Assembly: GCF_000247815.1 (NCBI RefSeq)
Contig: NC_021677.1
Coordinates: forward strand, 16,969,266-17,033,265
DNA length: 64,000 nt
From: Ficedula albicollis
Taxonomy: Eukaryota > Chordata > Aves > Passeriformes > Muscicapidae
Direction: 5' to 3'
Each line of letters opens with the position of its first letter. The stretch's first letter is position 1. This document shows positions 12,716-27,800 of this stretch, in pieces. A program made the translations under genes and the position numbers. A model generated the notes under the pieces. It had not been told where the DNA came from. It did no database searches and saw only the letters and a program-made list of their open reading frames with translations.

Positions 12716-15700
12716 AAATTACATTTGTGGCATTCAGGGTGTGGCCTCATCTATACAGACCGAAATTTGAAGAGGATCCTAAGAACTAAAATCTAATTTG
12801 ACAGCCCCCTGCCTCTCCATCATACAGTATAATGCTACACCAAGTAAACCTGTGCCCCAACTTTTCCTCTTAGGCACCCACCTCTTGTAAAAATAGGAGC
12901 AAATGGAGCAAGAATCTACCTGTTAATGTACATCTGGCTCCACAGGATTTGTGACCAACGTTGGTATTATGTCAACCTATGATTACACAAGGTAGGCCAA
13001 GCAGCCGGTCGTATTTTCTCAATAAATGAAGTTAAAGCAGTGTTTCTGTGGAACTGAACTGCCACATTCCTTCCTGAAGAATGCAAGCACTTAGAAATAA
13101 TCTTAGGTACATTCAGGAAGAAGCAGCCATCCAGGGAAAGGCAAGGCAGGGTGTGGGAGAGAAAAGAGACTGAGAATGAGATCTAATGATCCACAAGTAC
13201 ATGAAGTCATTGTCATGTTGTTTCCTACTGGGGAATCTGCATAACACTTCTACTGACGATATTTCTTCTGTTTCTTCATCTCTTCTTCTAGAGGTTGAGT
13301 TCTTCTCACAGACAGTTCTTCATAGCAGCTAACATTGTACTGGCTAACTGGATAACTTTGTCATCAGAGGGATTCAAGAGGATAATGAATAACCACTTTT
13401 AGTGATTCACTGTTAAGACTGCTTTTTCTGTGTGTAACTCCAGGTGCTTTGGTTACCCTTCCTAACGCTCACCCCCTTCAGCTTTGGTCAGTCACTACTG
13501 TCCTCCAGAGTTTGCAGAGCAGGGGGATCCAGGCTTACACGTATCCATCCATCCAACACTCTCTCTTCTCATTGCTACAGCTCCAGTGTCGGGTGTTAAA
13601 CACCACAACTCCACTCACAAGTGTGAAGCCATCCCTGGATGGTATGTCAGGAGGCATACTAAGTAACCTGGAAAGTTTCAGTTTACTTGGAATTGTTTGG
13701 AGTAAATTGTTAAGAATTTTTTTCTAAAGGTGTGACCAGGTTCTACCAATCCCAACTGCCTGAAGCAGGAAAGGTTTTGACTTTCTTTTTTCTGTGTACG
13801 ATCCATTAATCCAGAAAACAATGCCTCCATTCTTAACATCTTTCCCTCCTCTCAAGTTGCCTGTTGCCATTTACTCTTCATTAACTCTTCCAGCTCTACA
13901 AATGCTGTAATCCTGGGGCTATAACATTTCTGCCGTGTGCATGGAATGTGAGCCCATGTGTTGTTCCTGCAATTGCATCACAAGCACATGATATAGGGAA
14001 GAATGAGTAGAGGAATGAAGATAAGCAGTGGGAGAGGCGATTCAAAAGGAGTTTGGGTTCTGCAATGCAAAGCCACATCCTCCTATTTTCTCTTTTAGAC
14101 ACGTTGTGAAATAGGAAAATGTCCCATATGGAAAATCAGAACGCAGAATTTGAACACCTTTAAGTTTGGTTAGGTTTGGTTCTGGCATCTGGCTTGAAAC
14201 ATGCCTGAAGTCCTTCTGGTTTGCTTGAGAGAACAGGCTCTGGCCTTAGGCATAAGGAACAGTTTGTGTGCACATAGGGCCTCTGTTTATCTAGTAACTG
14301 AAGATGGTGTGCAGTGAAAGCTATTCTAATTATTCTCCCTTTGAACTTCATGAGTTTTAAATCTTCTCCTTCACTTTCCTTGAGATAAATCCCAGATAAT
14401 ATGAAAAAACAATATCTAACTCATTCTAACATCCTTATTCTTTTTGCAAAGATGGAAGTGATCAAAATAAAAACAGGAATAGCCACTAGAGAAGTGTAAT
14501 CTGGGGGAATGGAGGAGGGATGTGTCTTACACCGTGTAAGGGTAACAACCATGCATACAGTTATTGAACCCTGATGAGCCTTTCACTTACACTGAACATC
14601 CTTGCATGGCCTTTATTACACCAAAGATGAGCAGGTCCCAAACAGGGCAGGGTCTTAATTCAAGAAGCAAATTTTAGCATCTGTTTCAATTTAGGCCTAA
14701 ATTCCACTAACATCATATAAAATCTCATTCAATAGAGGACTACAAAAGTGAGATTTTAAGCTTTTTGTTTTCTCCATTTATATTCTAGTGACACTGCTGG
14801 TTTTGCTCTGGTTTTCCTTTAAAAAGAATGTTACAGAAAATGGCAGCTCTGTTTATCAGCTGTGCTGATGCTGTTCTTGGCAATGAATGCAGGGAGACTG
14901 GAAAATTATTTTGTTGATGGAATTTCCTCAATACCTTTGGCATTAGACACAATGGAGTGAACATGACTTTGACGTAAAAAATTCATTGGGATATTTGTTT
15001 AAGACCAACCCTCCATGACTCGAACAAACCTCAATCAAGAGGGGATGGGCTAGAAGCTCAGTAATTACCTTTTTAAAGGGAAAATGTTGGGGTTTTTTTC
15101 TGAAATTTAATTTGCTTTAGGATCTGTAAACGCAATACATTGACAAAGAAGTTTTTTATTAGGTCAGACATGGTCCATCAAGCACTCAATAGTTCTGATA
15201 TGGTAATAGCAAAAATGTAATCAACTTCCTGGTACTCTGTGTTTTGAAGTCATAGAACTGCGTGCTGTGATCCTTTAAGAAACTGAGGAATTCCTCTGTA
15301 AATGCAACATGAGGGTTTTTGTTCAGATTTAAAATCTCTCTCTACCTCCTCCTCTTACCTCCTGCTGCTTGCACTAAGCAGGAAAGAAGGGGCAGCTACA
15401 AGTCTCATTTGAAAAGAGTCCAGCATAAAGAACTATCAGTTAGCAGCTGGTCTAAGATCAGACCAAACAATTACTAAAATTTAATGATAACTAATTTTCA
15501 CTTACTTTCCTTTTCCTGAATGAAAATGGCTAGAGTTTGGTGCACTAGATTTTTCCAAAAGCAGAACAAAAATCCCCAGATATGTGTGAGAGGTCTTATA
15601 ATACTGAATGTCTGAAGAGAGTGAGAGGCGCAAGAGCAAGTAAATTCTGTCCATTCAGAAGTCTCAATCAAGGTCAAATAAAATTTATTTGGATGGCAGT

Positions 15701-18700
15701 GGGTCAATGATTAGAAGATCAGCTGCAGTAAAAACCCTGTATTTGCTGCAGTGAAGAGGCACAGCCTTTAGTTCCCCAGGAAGCTGGACTTTGATGACAC
15801 CCCAGAAGGATTGGACAGACCTGTCCAGGTCACACAGGGCCCACAGCATCCCACCACACACGTGCCCTCTCAATTGGAGTACCATGTCCCTGCCTCTCCA
15901 CTCTTCCTACTCTGGCCTCCCCACATTGCCTGATCCACACCTCTCTAAGGAAGAAAATACCCGTTTAGACAGGAGAAATTCCTGAAGTTTCCCAGTGGCC
16001 ACAAGTCCCACAAGATGTGAGCCAGTGTACAGCCAGCGGGTCCATGCCTTAGCTGCAGCTGTTCATGGCAATTTCTATCCACTGGAACCTAGGCTGGGGA
16101 ACTTAGAAAGCACCAAATATAAAAAAAGGTGGGAGATTAGTCTCCATGCATGTTGTGAAGCTGGTAGCTAGATGTAATTTGATGAGGGATAGAGATGGCC
16201 TACAGGACTCTCGGAAGGTCAGCACTCCAGGTAGTTCTTGTATTGCTTATGCCTGGAGCTGCCAGAAATTAATCAATGGCCTGGAAGAAGGTCCTCAGAA
16301 AACATTCAACAGTTTGCAGCTGCCACTTCCTTTTTTTCCTTTCCTCTCCATTAAACACTGCAGCCTCATGCAAACAAGGCAGCTGAGATGCAGGAATCAT
16401 TCTCAGAGTGCTCCCAACTGGTAAGGGAAAGGAGATCAGGCTTTTGCAAAATCATTCAGGGTGCACTCTTTTCCCTTTCTTCCCACCATGTAGATTTTTG
16501 TGCTATTTAAAGAGGAAATGTGTTGACAAGTCTTAGCAAAAACTGATTGGGATAGCTGTAAATCCAGAGCACCCATTGGGCTGGAGATCATGGAGAGCAG
16601 ATGGTGATGTCGGGGGTGGTGATGAAAAAGCAGTGGTGGAGCTCTTTCACTCCTTCTGGGAGAGAGATGTGCCAAGAACATGTGAATTGAGGGACAAAGG
16701 ATAAAGCTAGCAATAATATCTCCATCTACCTGGGAAGTTTAGAGGTAAATGGGCTCAGTGTAGGGCCCAAATGCATCAGGCTGGGCACCACCTAGTTCTC
16801 TGATAGGTGCATTCATTGCAAACACTGGACTGCCTTTTTTTTTTTTTTTCCCTACTTGCAGCAAGTTAAAAAAATTAACCACATGCAGTAGAATGGAAAA
16901 AATGCAAACACTTGCTTTAAAAGGCTGTAGGACATGGAATAAAGGGGGTTTCCCCTTGGCACACATGTGTTAAGAGCATTATGTAACCTTGTTTTGTAAG
17001 AAGCACACTGATCTTCTGGCACTGAAAAAGACCCACATATGTTGACTGCAAAAATGGGAGAGTCAGGAATGTATTATCCAGGAATGAGTCTTGCCAAAGA
17101 AAGCAAAGTGCAAACATCCCACACTACCCAAATTATCTTTCTTTCCTGCTTAATGCACTGTAAATGAAATTCAGTTGGACTTTGACATTGTGGACTGGAT
17201 TCAATCCCATTTATATTGTGCATGATAGGAAGAGATGATAAAATGATATTGTTTGAACAAATTGGTCACTTCCTTTTCAATAATTCTTACAATTGTTAAC
17301 ATATTAATAATTATAATCATATGTTGCATTTATAATAGAGCCTTTCTTAACTAAGAATCCTAACGCTCTTATGAAATAAAAGGATTGTACTGTGTGTACA
17401 CTATCTCAACTGAAAATACATCCAACATCACAGCTCTGCCTGTAAAACATGCTTTAAAACATAAGGACATTAATTTTCCTACCAATCTTTTGCATTTCAG
17501 GGCCTTTTTATTGTTAAGTATGGCTCTGCTAATTCCTCCGGATGTTTCCACCAAAATGAATATGTGAGAAATCTGCAGAATTGGGCAACCTTCCTAGGGG
17601 AACTCTACATTTATTTTCACTGCTGCAAGCAGTCTGGTTAATTTTGATTTCCCTTGATTTTCAAGGTAACAAGTAAAAAATCAGTGGTGAAAAAGAGACT
17701 CTTTACGGAACAAAATTGGTCTTTCAGTGGTTCTATTCAGCTATTGCTGCTGACAGTCTGGGTGTGCAGAAGGTATGAAGCAAGGCCTCATTGCCCAGTC
17801 TTGAGTGAAGCAGGGAGGTGCATGCTGATTTTTGTCAAGAAACATATGTAAGGTCAACGCTGAGAAAAACACTCTTAAAAGCAGACACTGCTGCCAAATA
17901 TTATTTGACTATATATCCTGGAAACTTAGGCCAGATATCTCAATTTAAAAAAAAAATTCCTTACATCTTCATGTAGATGAACTAATAAAAGTCCTTTTAA
18001 TTCTTGATTCAGTAAACTAGACAGCCTTGTAAGGCTCATCTCAATACAAACTTCATATGAATGACTCCCCTCTGCTGAAGCATCAAACACAGGTCCTTTG
18101 GAGGAATTTCTTGGACACTGGACAGTGAAATGCCTTCCACCATGTATGGCCTAAAGTCATGGTAAATAGAATGTGTCCCTTCACTGCCTTCACTGCCTCA
18201 GTTTTTCTGAGTGACAGGAATAAGAAAACACAATCAGTACAAACCTGAGAATGCTGAGAAATTATTAATCTTTTTCTCTCTTAGGATCTTTGGGTTTATT
18301 ATTATTAATAATGTAGATAGTACAAGCAGTCAATACTGGCACTGCTCACAGGCCCAGTGTCAAGACTTAATCAATTTCTATTCTTATTGGTGTAATTTTT
18401 TTTTTCTGATCTAAGAATTAATTTGCTAGTTGTACCTACTGGTCCCTTTAATTATATACAAAAAACAGAAAATGGGAAAAAGAGGAAGAATGTCAACCAC
18501 CCATGCTGAAAAAAATGTCAGAGGAAGAAGTCAAACTGCATTTCTAAAAAAACCCCAAAGTCTGGAAACTGTTTTTCCAGTAAAAATAAAACAAACAAAA
18601 CCAACCCCAAACCTCATGTTGGCCAAGAATGGAAAATGACCATTCCTTAGGTAAATGTTTGAATAGTTAAAAGAATGAGGGAAAGATGGTGACAGCTAAA

Positions 18701-21700
18701 ATGTTTTGTGCATGTGTGATATAACAAGCTTTCTTTACAAGACAGGTGTAATAACAGTGCAAGCTGTAAGAATGCCCTGCCCTGTGAGTCAACAGGCTGA
18801 CAACATGGCATTTATTTGCCAGTTTAGAACAAGAAGCAGCAAATGGTTTGGCTACAGAGATGGACCTACAGGGCTAGCATGGGTAAGCAAACTGGAAGTA
18901 TGCATGCTGGAATAGATGCACGATACCAGGGTATTAGCACTTTGAGCTCTATGAAAAATATCATAAATTCTGTATTGGCCACAAATGAGGCAGAATTTTA
19001 AATGTTGTCTGAGACTGCAAATTACTCACAAGCCTATAGAGACCTAACAGCAGCAAACATAGTTTCAACCATTATCAGCTCTTGTGGGTTATCAAAAAGG
19101 ATGTGGGTTTGTGATTGATGCTCTGTAGGGCCAATGGCACAGCCCTAGTCTTCCAACCCTTCCTGCCTCTTTTGAACCTCTCATTCCAGGACTTACATCC
19201 TGTCTGCCCCAGTACTTTGCAGAGAAAGGCAAATGGGAAAATAAAACTTTCTGAAGCTGTAAAGAGTGTCTTATTCAGAATTGGTTTTGTATATAGACCT
19301 CTCACTTCCCAGATAAGCACAATCAATGAGAAGCAGCACAGTTTAAATTAATACACACACCCTTAATCCAAATTCACTTCCATAAGGAGATAAGCTTTCT
19401 GCAGGTTCACTAATCAAGCAGTATAAATGGAGAAAGCAGAATGAGAGGTGTGGTTTCACAACTTAATTTTCCAGGATTTACATTTAATTTAAGTCAAAAG
19501 TAGAAATGAGAGAATTGTTCCCATGCTAATTTACATCAGAAACATTTCTTTTTTAACAGGCCAACATTTGCTCATAAGCTCAGTCAAAAAAATTAAACGA
19601 AGAACCAAGACATAAAATAGTTGGAAAATTATCATGTACTCAAACCACTGAGGACATTGGGTGATGTGCAATACATTTGATATGCTCGGAGCTAAACCCT
19701 GCAGTGGCTGCTGTAACTCTTGTCTCTGCAGAAACTCACCCTTGGTGAGTTATCAAAAGAAACGAAATTCTTCTGAAAAACCACAGAATCAGGAGGAAAA
19801 AACATGACTGCAGCTAGTTTTAGCCTATTTCCATAGAAAGTGTGCTGCACAGGAGCATTTCTGGTTTGTGAACCTGAGTTACAATTTAAGAAGGAGCAGA
19901 TGGGTCCATTGTTTTTGCTGCTAAGTTGCTTCTTTAATTTTGGGTAATTTTTGCAGGAAAACAGTCCTTGTCTCACAGAGCTGGGTTTGTCTCATTACTG
20001 CTTTGCTATCATCTCCAGTGAACACACTGGAAGCCTTTGGCATCCCTACCTTTTTGCAGTGCTGGCCCCTGTGATCTCCCACTTCTGAGCAGCAGGCTGC
20101 AGGACTTCTCCAGACCCCTTGCAGATCATCTGCTGCTCCCCAGGTAGCTCCTGTCACTTAGGCTGACACTGCAAATTTACCAAATCGATACATTTGTTCA
20201 TCTTTGTTGTGGAACTCAATGGTATGTGATGAAAAAGACTCAGGGCTGGATATGTATAGAAAGAATGAAGATTCTAATCCTTTAAAGCTGTTCAAAAGCA
20301 CTTGCTCAGTCACAGAACATGTAAGTTTTGTCCAGCAGTGTTTTGTCCTGCTTTCAGAAATGCAGGGACTTTGAATTGTAGCTGCTTCCTTGTAATTAAC
20401 TAGGCACAAAAGCTGAACCCACGGAAATTGTACAGTAAACACTACTGCTTACTGGGAAAGAACAATGAGGGCTCAGACTCCCATGCTACAACCTAAGAGC
20501 AGCACAATATGCTGTATTTCGGGGTGATTGCATTGTACTGGCATGTGATTTAGGGAGAAATAGTTGCTTTTGCCAACACAGAAACAAATTTTCTTCTGCC
20601 ATTATGTTAGGGCCCCTTTTCACCCCTCCTGTGCAGAGTGTTTGCTGAAGTCTGTCTGGCCAGTTAAGCAGGAGGTTGGCTGTGCTGCAGCAGACTTGTG
20701 GAAAGCAATTAAATGATTTATTACCTCCATTGAAAATGGGTTTTGGAAAGCAAACATTGTTCAGTGGAATATCACCACTAGTGACACACAGCAGTTTGCT
20801 TCTCTAATTTTTTCCTTTAGGACCTCACGAAACATGGCAGAATACCACTGGACTAACACTTGGTCCCACAGGCTATGTAGTCCTAAGAAGAAAACATGAC
20901 TGAGCTAGGATAGAGGAGGTGCAGTCAGCTTTTCTGCAGTATGAACACCAAAGAGAGTCTGAATTTGTGACAGTGAATTTCAAATGTGATTCATGAAACA
21001 GAGACAGTCTTACAAGCCTCCACAAATCCCTGCCAGGCACAGCAAAAAAAGCCAGATTACTTGATTTAACCTCAGGCTTTGAGATTGCCACATTCACGGT
21101 GAAGAAAAAGTCAGATTTGATAAGGGGACATTACTGTACATTACTGTAATTACAAGAGAGATTATAAAGCTAGTGCTAAAAATCCAGTGTGGGAGCTGAG
21201 TAAGGAACACTAGTTCAGGACATAAACTATGTTAAGTGCTCAGTCTGGCAAAGGTCCTGGACATGCTTCTGCAGTCATGATTTATGTCAAATCATGTACT
21301 GAAAGCAGGAGGACCAAGTTTAATTTGGCTCTCTGGACAGAAATACACCAACGGTCAGGAACATGTTGTTCAAACAGCAAATATGGACTTCAATGTGCAC
21401 TGCAAGTATCAAGGTGGCCTCTTGACTCATGCCACTAGAACTCGTGCATCTGGTCTATGCATGAAATTTAGTATGACTCTCCAAGTGGAAGAGAGTTCTG
21501 AGATCCCCACATTCCCTTCTGGTATATAGAAAGAATAATATCAGGTGATCCCTCATAAATTAATGATCTCTACCTTAAACCAAATAGGTTTTTCACCTTT
21601 GCCATTTCCAAAGAAAAATTGTTACAGGGCCTTACACATTTGATGGCTTAAAAAATATGCCTTATTTCAGATTAAGAATTACAAAGCAAATATCTCTGTA

Positions 21701-23390
21701 AAATCTGTTGATTGTTCCACCCTTCTTGTATTGACTTTCTGGATACAGATGATATGTGCATAAAAATATGCAAATGGACTCTTTACCTTTCTTCTGAGAA
21801 AACTGTCAGCATCAGATCTTTTGGTTCTCTACAAACATTCATTTCTACAGGCACATAATAGAAGGACTATGGTTGCAAGCAGGAATTAGGAGCACTGTAA
21901 TACATAACACATGAAATAACAGGATTGATACACAATCAAACGGATGCTGTACTTACAAATCTAAAGCTTTACTGTAAACAAAAGAATAACTCCCTCTTCC
22001 CACCATTTCTTTATTGTCTCACCAGAGTTCTGCTGACTTCAGTGAATTTTGTTCTGCCTTATCTTGGCCTACGTAAAAGCAGTAACATCTGCAACAGCAA
22101 CACAGGATTGTTTCAAATAGAGTTAAAGGGTAACACAATCAGCAATGCTTGATGAGTGATACTTTCTCACTATATGTATATGTTATGTTAAAACTGATAT
22201 GAAGTTATTATGCTAAATAACTGATGATGTAAATGTATTGACAGAATGCCACAGCAATGTGAGGACAATAGACTGGTGCAAGCAGAAAGGAGGAAATAGT
22301 TATCAAAATACATTTAGGAAATCATAAATTCTATCTACAGAAATAAAAGATGATTTAAGAATCGTAAGTATGCCCACAACAATTATAAACAAAATTCTCA
22401 TAATGATAAATATTCTGATATTTAATGAAATGGAAGACCACCATGTTATCTTCAGAACTGGCTTAAAAATATTTTTTTTCCTGTTTCCCTTAAATCCAAA
22501 CATAATTTCCAATAAATCAATAAAATGGTAACCTAGGAGTGGCATATGGTCAAACGGTGGCACTTTTTTTCTTTAAAAAAAAAAATTCTTAAAATGTAAT
22601 CTTTGTGGATGCAGTTTAGTCTAATACTCTATCAAAATATGGGAAAACATTTCAGTGCTTTTAGGTGTAACATAGACTTTTAACTTTTAATTTGTTCTGT
22701 TGATAGCTTCATTGTTTTAATTCTGATCTTTAGATACTGTAAAGGAAAGATTAAGCCCTACCAGAGTGAATGAACTGGCACTCCATAAAGTTTCATTTCT
22801 GGAATGCCTGCTGTAGTCCTGGTATTCTCCAACAGCCAGAGCCCAAAAATATTTTGAATTTAGCAACATAGCAATCTAAGTTAAAGAGCTTTTAAAAAAT
22901 CACTTTATGAGTTTTTTCACCTTGCCAATTTGTCATATTTAAAAATACTGCAAAATTTCAAACCATTGTTATTTTCTGACATAGTATTGTAAACTTATGC
23001 TCAAAGAAAGCCAGGATTTATGAAAAAGTGCTCAGTGTTTGTAGTGAGCCCTGTAGTAATAACATCACTGAAGGGGAAAGACAGACTTGCAAAGGGTTTA
23101 TTTTCTAGTGATGTAATTATGCACAAAAATTTTTAACAACAGAAATGACTGTGGTTACTTTGTTAATATTTTTTGGCACAAAAGCCAGGGGTACAGCAAA
23201 AAGGTTGAGACCAGCTGCAAGTTAAACAACTAGAAAGTCATTCAGTGTGCTCTGGCAGGTTAGAGCCACAAGCCCAGAGAAAGAGCTACAAGGGTTTTTG
23301 GTAGTGGTGGGAGGTACCGGAGTAGCTTTCTCTGCCAAAAAGAGGTGCAGAACACTGGCATGCTTTTCACTGTCTTTGCATTCATTTAAG

Positions 23391-23487
23391 AACGAAAGAA
23401 AACAAAAGAAAACAAAAGAAAACAAAAGAAAATAAAAGAAAATAAAAGAAAATAAAAGAAGACAAAAGAAAACAAAACAACAAAAAA
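23391..23487. repeat. Decamer (AACAAAAGAA)n A-rich repeat
   Basis: About eight near-perfect 10-bp units with C/T/G variation at one position. It lies about 90 bases left of the CR1 fragment. Confidence 0.9.
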
Positions 23488-23574
23488 CCCCAAACTATTA
23501 CAGATTTTCAGTTTGGTGAAAGTAACTGCTGTTGCATGTTCTGATAAAGAGTTTTTCTCTGGAGAGTAGAACAA

Positions 23575-24255
23575 CATAGAATCATAAATTCATAGAATGG
23601 TTGGCGTTGGAAGGGACCTTCAAAGATCATCTAGTCCAATACCCCTGTAAGAGCATCTTTCACTACACCAGGTTGCTCAAAGTGCTGTCTCACCTGGCTT
23701 TGAACACTGCCACTGATGGGCCATCCACAACTTCCTCACGTAACTTGTTTCTGTGTCTCACCACTGCTATTAAAAAAAAAATAAATTCTCTTTATCTACA
23801 ATTTAAACCTAATCTCTTTTCATTTAAAACTGTTGTCCCTTGTCAGGTCTCTACAGTCCCTGGTAAATAGTCTTTCTATGCCTTTTTAATCAGCCTTCCT
23901 TATATATTGAAAAGTTGCCGTGAGGTCTCCTTGGAGCCTTCTCTTCTCCAGACTGAACAAACTCACCTGTTAGCCTCTCTATTTAGGAGAGGTGCTCCAG
24001 CCCTCTGGAACTAACAGGTCCGTGTCTTTCTTGTGCTGGGGATTCCAGAGGAGGATGCAGCACTCCAGGTGGGCTCTCTCCAGAGGGGATGGAGTAGTGG
24101 GGAGAATCACCTCCCTCTGCTGCTGGTCACACCTCTTCTGATGCAGCCCAGGATGCAGTTGCCTGTCTGGGCTGCGAGGGCACATTGCCAGCTCATTTCC
24201 AAGTTTACATCCCCCAGTATCCTCCAGTCCTTCTCTGCAAGGATAACTCACCATT
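23575..24255 (-). mobile_element. CR1 LINE 3' fragment
   Basis: A truncated CR1 in reverse orientation. The left edge holds CATAGAATCATAAATTCATA (complement of the ATTCTATG tail) and TTGGAAGGGACCTTCAAAGA. Further in are GGAGCCTTCTCTTCTCCAGA and GGAGAGGTGCTCCAGCCCTC, all standard CR1 segments. It is 5'-truncated at about 24,255. Reading frames inside it are broken. Confidence 0.9.
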
Positions 24256-24748
24256 AATTAACCACACAGATTGCAGAGATACCAGGAATTGTCCAGTACC
24301 TGTTTCAGCCTGAAGTAATCCCTGTGGAGGAAGGAGATATGGCTCCTTTCTTGAGAGTATTGCACAGATTTATCTGGGGGAAGGTTTGGGAGGGCAAATG
24401 CATAGAGAGAGGGTATGAAATGTAGGAGCTGAGCCTGCAGCAGGAGTGTGGACTGGGAGAGAAGGAGCAGGGGCTCCCTGCAGCTGAGGATAGACCCAAA
24501 GCCAGATTTCAGAGGTGAGGGACAGAAGGAGGCTTCCCAGGCACCCTGAAGAGAGCTGGCAAATCAGAGGTGCTGGCAGGGGCTGGACTGGGGGAAAGCT
24601 CCTACTCTTCATGAACAGAGCTGACAGGAGACCTATTTAATCAAACCTTTTAAAATCAGATTCACCTCAGAGCTCTGCACTCCCTCTAAGGGTTATCCCG
24701 CTGCAGATTATTATTATGCACTCCAGTAATCCCAGTTGGAAGATTTCT

Positions 24749-24887
24749 GGGTTTTTTGGGTGGTTTTTTGTTTGTTTGTTGGGGTTTTTTGGTTTGGTTT
24801 TTTGGGTGGTTTTTTATTTTTTTTTGTTTGCTTGGTTGTTTGGTTGGTTGTTGTTGTTTTTTGGTTTGGTTTTTTTTTTTTTTTTTG
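24749..24887. repeat. GT-rich low-complexity tract
   Basis: Alternating G and T runs (GGGTTTTTTGG, GGTTTGGTTTTTT) ending in an uninterrupted run of about 18 T. It resembles the complement of the tract at 34,675-34,757. Confidence 0.9.
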
Positions 24888-27800
24888 TAAGGGAGAGCCC
24901 TTTTTACTTTTAAAACATTCCACTTCAGTGAACTGGCTGCCTAGGGATCCTATCACACCCCGTTTCTGTCACATCATAACACCACTTTCAATGTCTTCTT
25001 GTATCAGATGACAGGTTGGGATTTTCAGAGAAAGCAAAGGCTTTTTCACTTTTAGATTCTGCTGGTGTAAGCATATATTCCACTCTAAAGGACAGTGCTG
25101 ACCCATCTCAGGGCTCAAGCTATATGGCAGACTGGATACATAACTAATTTAGTTTTCTTTCAAAGAAAACTGTGCAGATGAAGCAGGATCTGCCAGTCCA
25201 GACAGAATTCATTAGCAACAAAGATTACATATTTCAATGTTTGCTCCCTTGTTTTGACTGCAGGAACAAGGAGAAACAGTTCTTAATTACTAATAATCCC
25301 TTGCATGCATTATTAACAGACTATTTTGTTCAAATAGCCAGTACAGAGTGATTCATCTTTGTTGATGATAATCAAAACTTTATTTATTATTTTGTTAGAA
25401 GAATCTTTCTCAGGCAAGGCAGCCCACCTTATAAGGGAAATAAAAACAAAAAAAATGTAATTCAGTTTTAAAGCTGCAATAAAAAGCAGTGATTAGAAAA
25501 AAAATCTTGAATTATCACATATTTATAAAATGGAAAGTAGAAGAGAGTCAGGCCCAAAGCTATTAGAAACAAGGGAATTCAAAGTGATAAAGAAACATTG
25601 AAATGGAACTGTATTATGGAATCTCACAGTATCTACAAGCAAGGATGATATTACACAATATTGTAGAACTGTCCATCAGGTAAAATAACAACTCATTTTT
25701 ATAGAACAGACAATTTTGCTATCAAAAGTGCTATGCCATCCCACAAAATGCCCAGGGTGCAAAGAAGCTCCTTTCACTGAGTCATGTTCTGCAGTGAAAA
25801 ATCAACATCAAAAGCAAGCAGTTTAATTCATTAGTTATTAACAAAAACATGTCAGGAAAGTCAAGCATACTTGTGAACATTGCTCTGAATGCAAAATATG
25901 AGACTGCTGGGAAACCTTTGTTTACTTTTTTCACCTTGATTGGAGTTTATTTTTCAGATGTTTTTCAAGTCATTGAGCTTGAGGGAAAGGCGAATTAACA
26001 GGCATAGCTTCTCCTTCTGGCAGAAACCCCTGCATTGAGTATTTATTCCATTAAGAAAATGTAGATGTAGGATGAGAATGTGTTTGAAACTGATTTTCCT
26101 TCTATAATGGCTATAAGGGTCATTATTATGATTTACTGTGAACAGCACAACACAGGACAGAAAAACGTCACCCCATCAATTACTTGCTCCTGGAAAGGCA
26201 CTGCATCTCCAGGAGGTGTCCAGTCCAATTTATTTGGTGGTGGAGAAGAACAAACATCCACAGGAGGTACAGGAGCTATTCTGGTTCTAAGTAAACAGAA
26301 TCCAGACAAGAACTTCCCCATACAGACCAGCATTGCAGGCTATAAAAATTCTTCCAAGGATTTTCCCAACTACTAATGTAGGAATAGTGTGATGAATTAT
26401 AGCAGTTCCTAAAATTTTTCCTGGAGCAACAGTGAAGGAAGTTGGATTTATAGCATATATCACATATCCAGGAAATCTATTCCATGCCTAACCTGAAGTC
26501 TGAAAAAACAGAAAACATCATCAAGAGCAAACAGAAATTTCAAGCAGGCATTCTAGAACTAAATTGGGGTGCTTGGGGATGTTAAGGTTTGTGCACTGGT
26601 TCTTGAGTGAAACAGCCCTTGGGAAAGGCTAATTCCAGGCCATAAAGTGGCAGCTGGTATGGCTACAGTGCACTTTAGTAGCCTTTTGTTTATAGAACAA
26701 TGCTCACTGCAGGTCAGATTAAACTCTGGTTTTAAGCCAGGTTTTTATGGCATTACAGGAAATAGATCAGTCAATATAGAATAATGTCAAGATATGTAAA
26801 GAAGTGAAGTCAAGATGCTGTAAAGGAGTGGCAACTGACTTGCCTCAGGATTCTTTTTGAATAGCAGTGCAGGGAGAGGTGGTGACATGAAACAAACCAT
26901 CTCAGAGCTGGCATACGAAAGAGTTTCTGTGCTTCTCCAGAGACCTTCATACATTGAAACTGAATATAACTGATTAATATAATACATAGGGATAGCACTA
27001 ACTTTACTGCTAATTTAGCCAAATTTTAAGCTCCCTTTGATTTTTTTTGAGTCATGCTAAGGGACATTATTGTATGTTAAAATATGACTCATTCAGTGTC
27101 AGGGTTGAGAATGAGATCCATTTCTAAGGACTACATTTAAAACGACAAAAAAAGAGTAAAGGGAAAAATCAGAAAATTACTATAAATGTTAAAAGCAAGT
27201 GAAATTAAGCTCTTTACAAAGAAGCTATAATAAGCTATGAAACTGTTCTCAGCATTAGTCTTAGTTAAATTCAGGGTGAAAGTTTTTCACTGAAAGTGCT
27301 GCTGGTTGAGATATTCAATGTAGGATATAGGGTTGGCAGAATTATGGCAAATATCTGGTGCTTGCTGTCACAAGTATATAACATTGGCATTTGGGACCAA
27401 ATCCTTACATTGCTTAAAGGATTTGGGTGAGGTAGGGCTGTAGTTACCTCAGGCTAGGAAATCAAAAGAAGGAGAGGTAGGAACATTTCCAGAGGAGGGC
27501 TGGGCTGAGGTAAGATGCATAGCAATTTTCAGTAACTAAACAGAAAGAGTACAGTGCTTCAAGTCCTCATTTATACAGACTTTTTTATGTAAATGTGTTG
27601 AACCACTTCCTACCTATTCAATCTTTCTTGGTTTCTGGTCTGGATGCTCTGGAGAATCTGTAGTTAAATAATTTTCTTTCCAACAAGAAGGCCTTTGGAG
27701 AAACCAAGTTGGAGTGAAACAGGGATATCTGTGACCAGAAGTGCCAATCTACGGTTACAGGAAGCCACTGGACAGATTGCATTTGAGCCAGGGAGTATCA

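Larger units (their letters stand above)
1717..23390. other. Intergenic stretch, no gene recognised
   Basis: All open frames on both strands are short (under about 105 codons) and show no recognisable domain, consistent exon borders or codon bias. Only the simple repeats listed separately stand out. Unspliced non-coding RNAs or enhancers cannot be judged from sequence alone. Confidence 0.6.

Noticed and set aside
13449..13727. Overlapping plus-strand frames of 60-92 codons
   Set aside because: No recognisable domain, no supporting exon borders, and no partner exons nearby.
26080..26376. Plus-strand frame with a stretch resembling the PGGxxSNLFG..EE motif of JPT1/JPT2
   Set aside because: The similarity covers only about 14 residues, does not continue on either side, and no splice sites or second motif copy support a gene or retrocopy.
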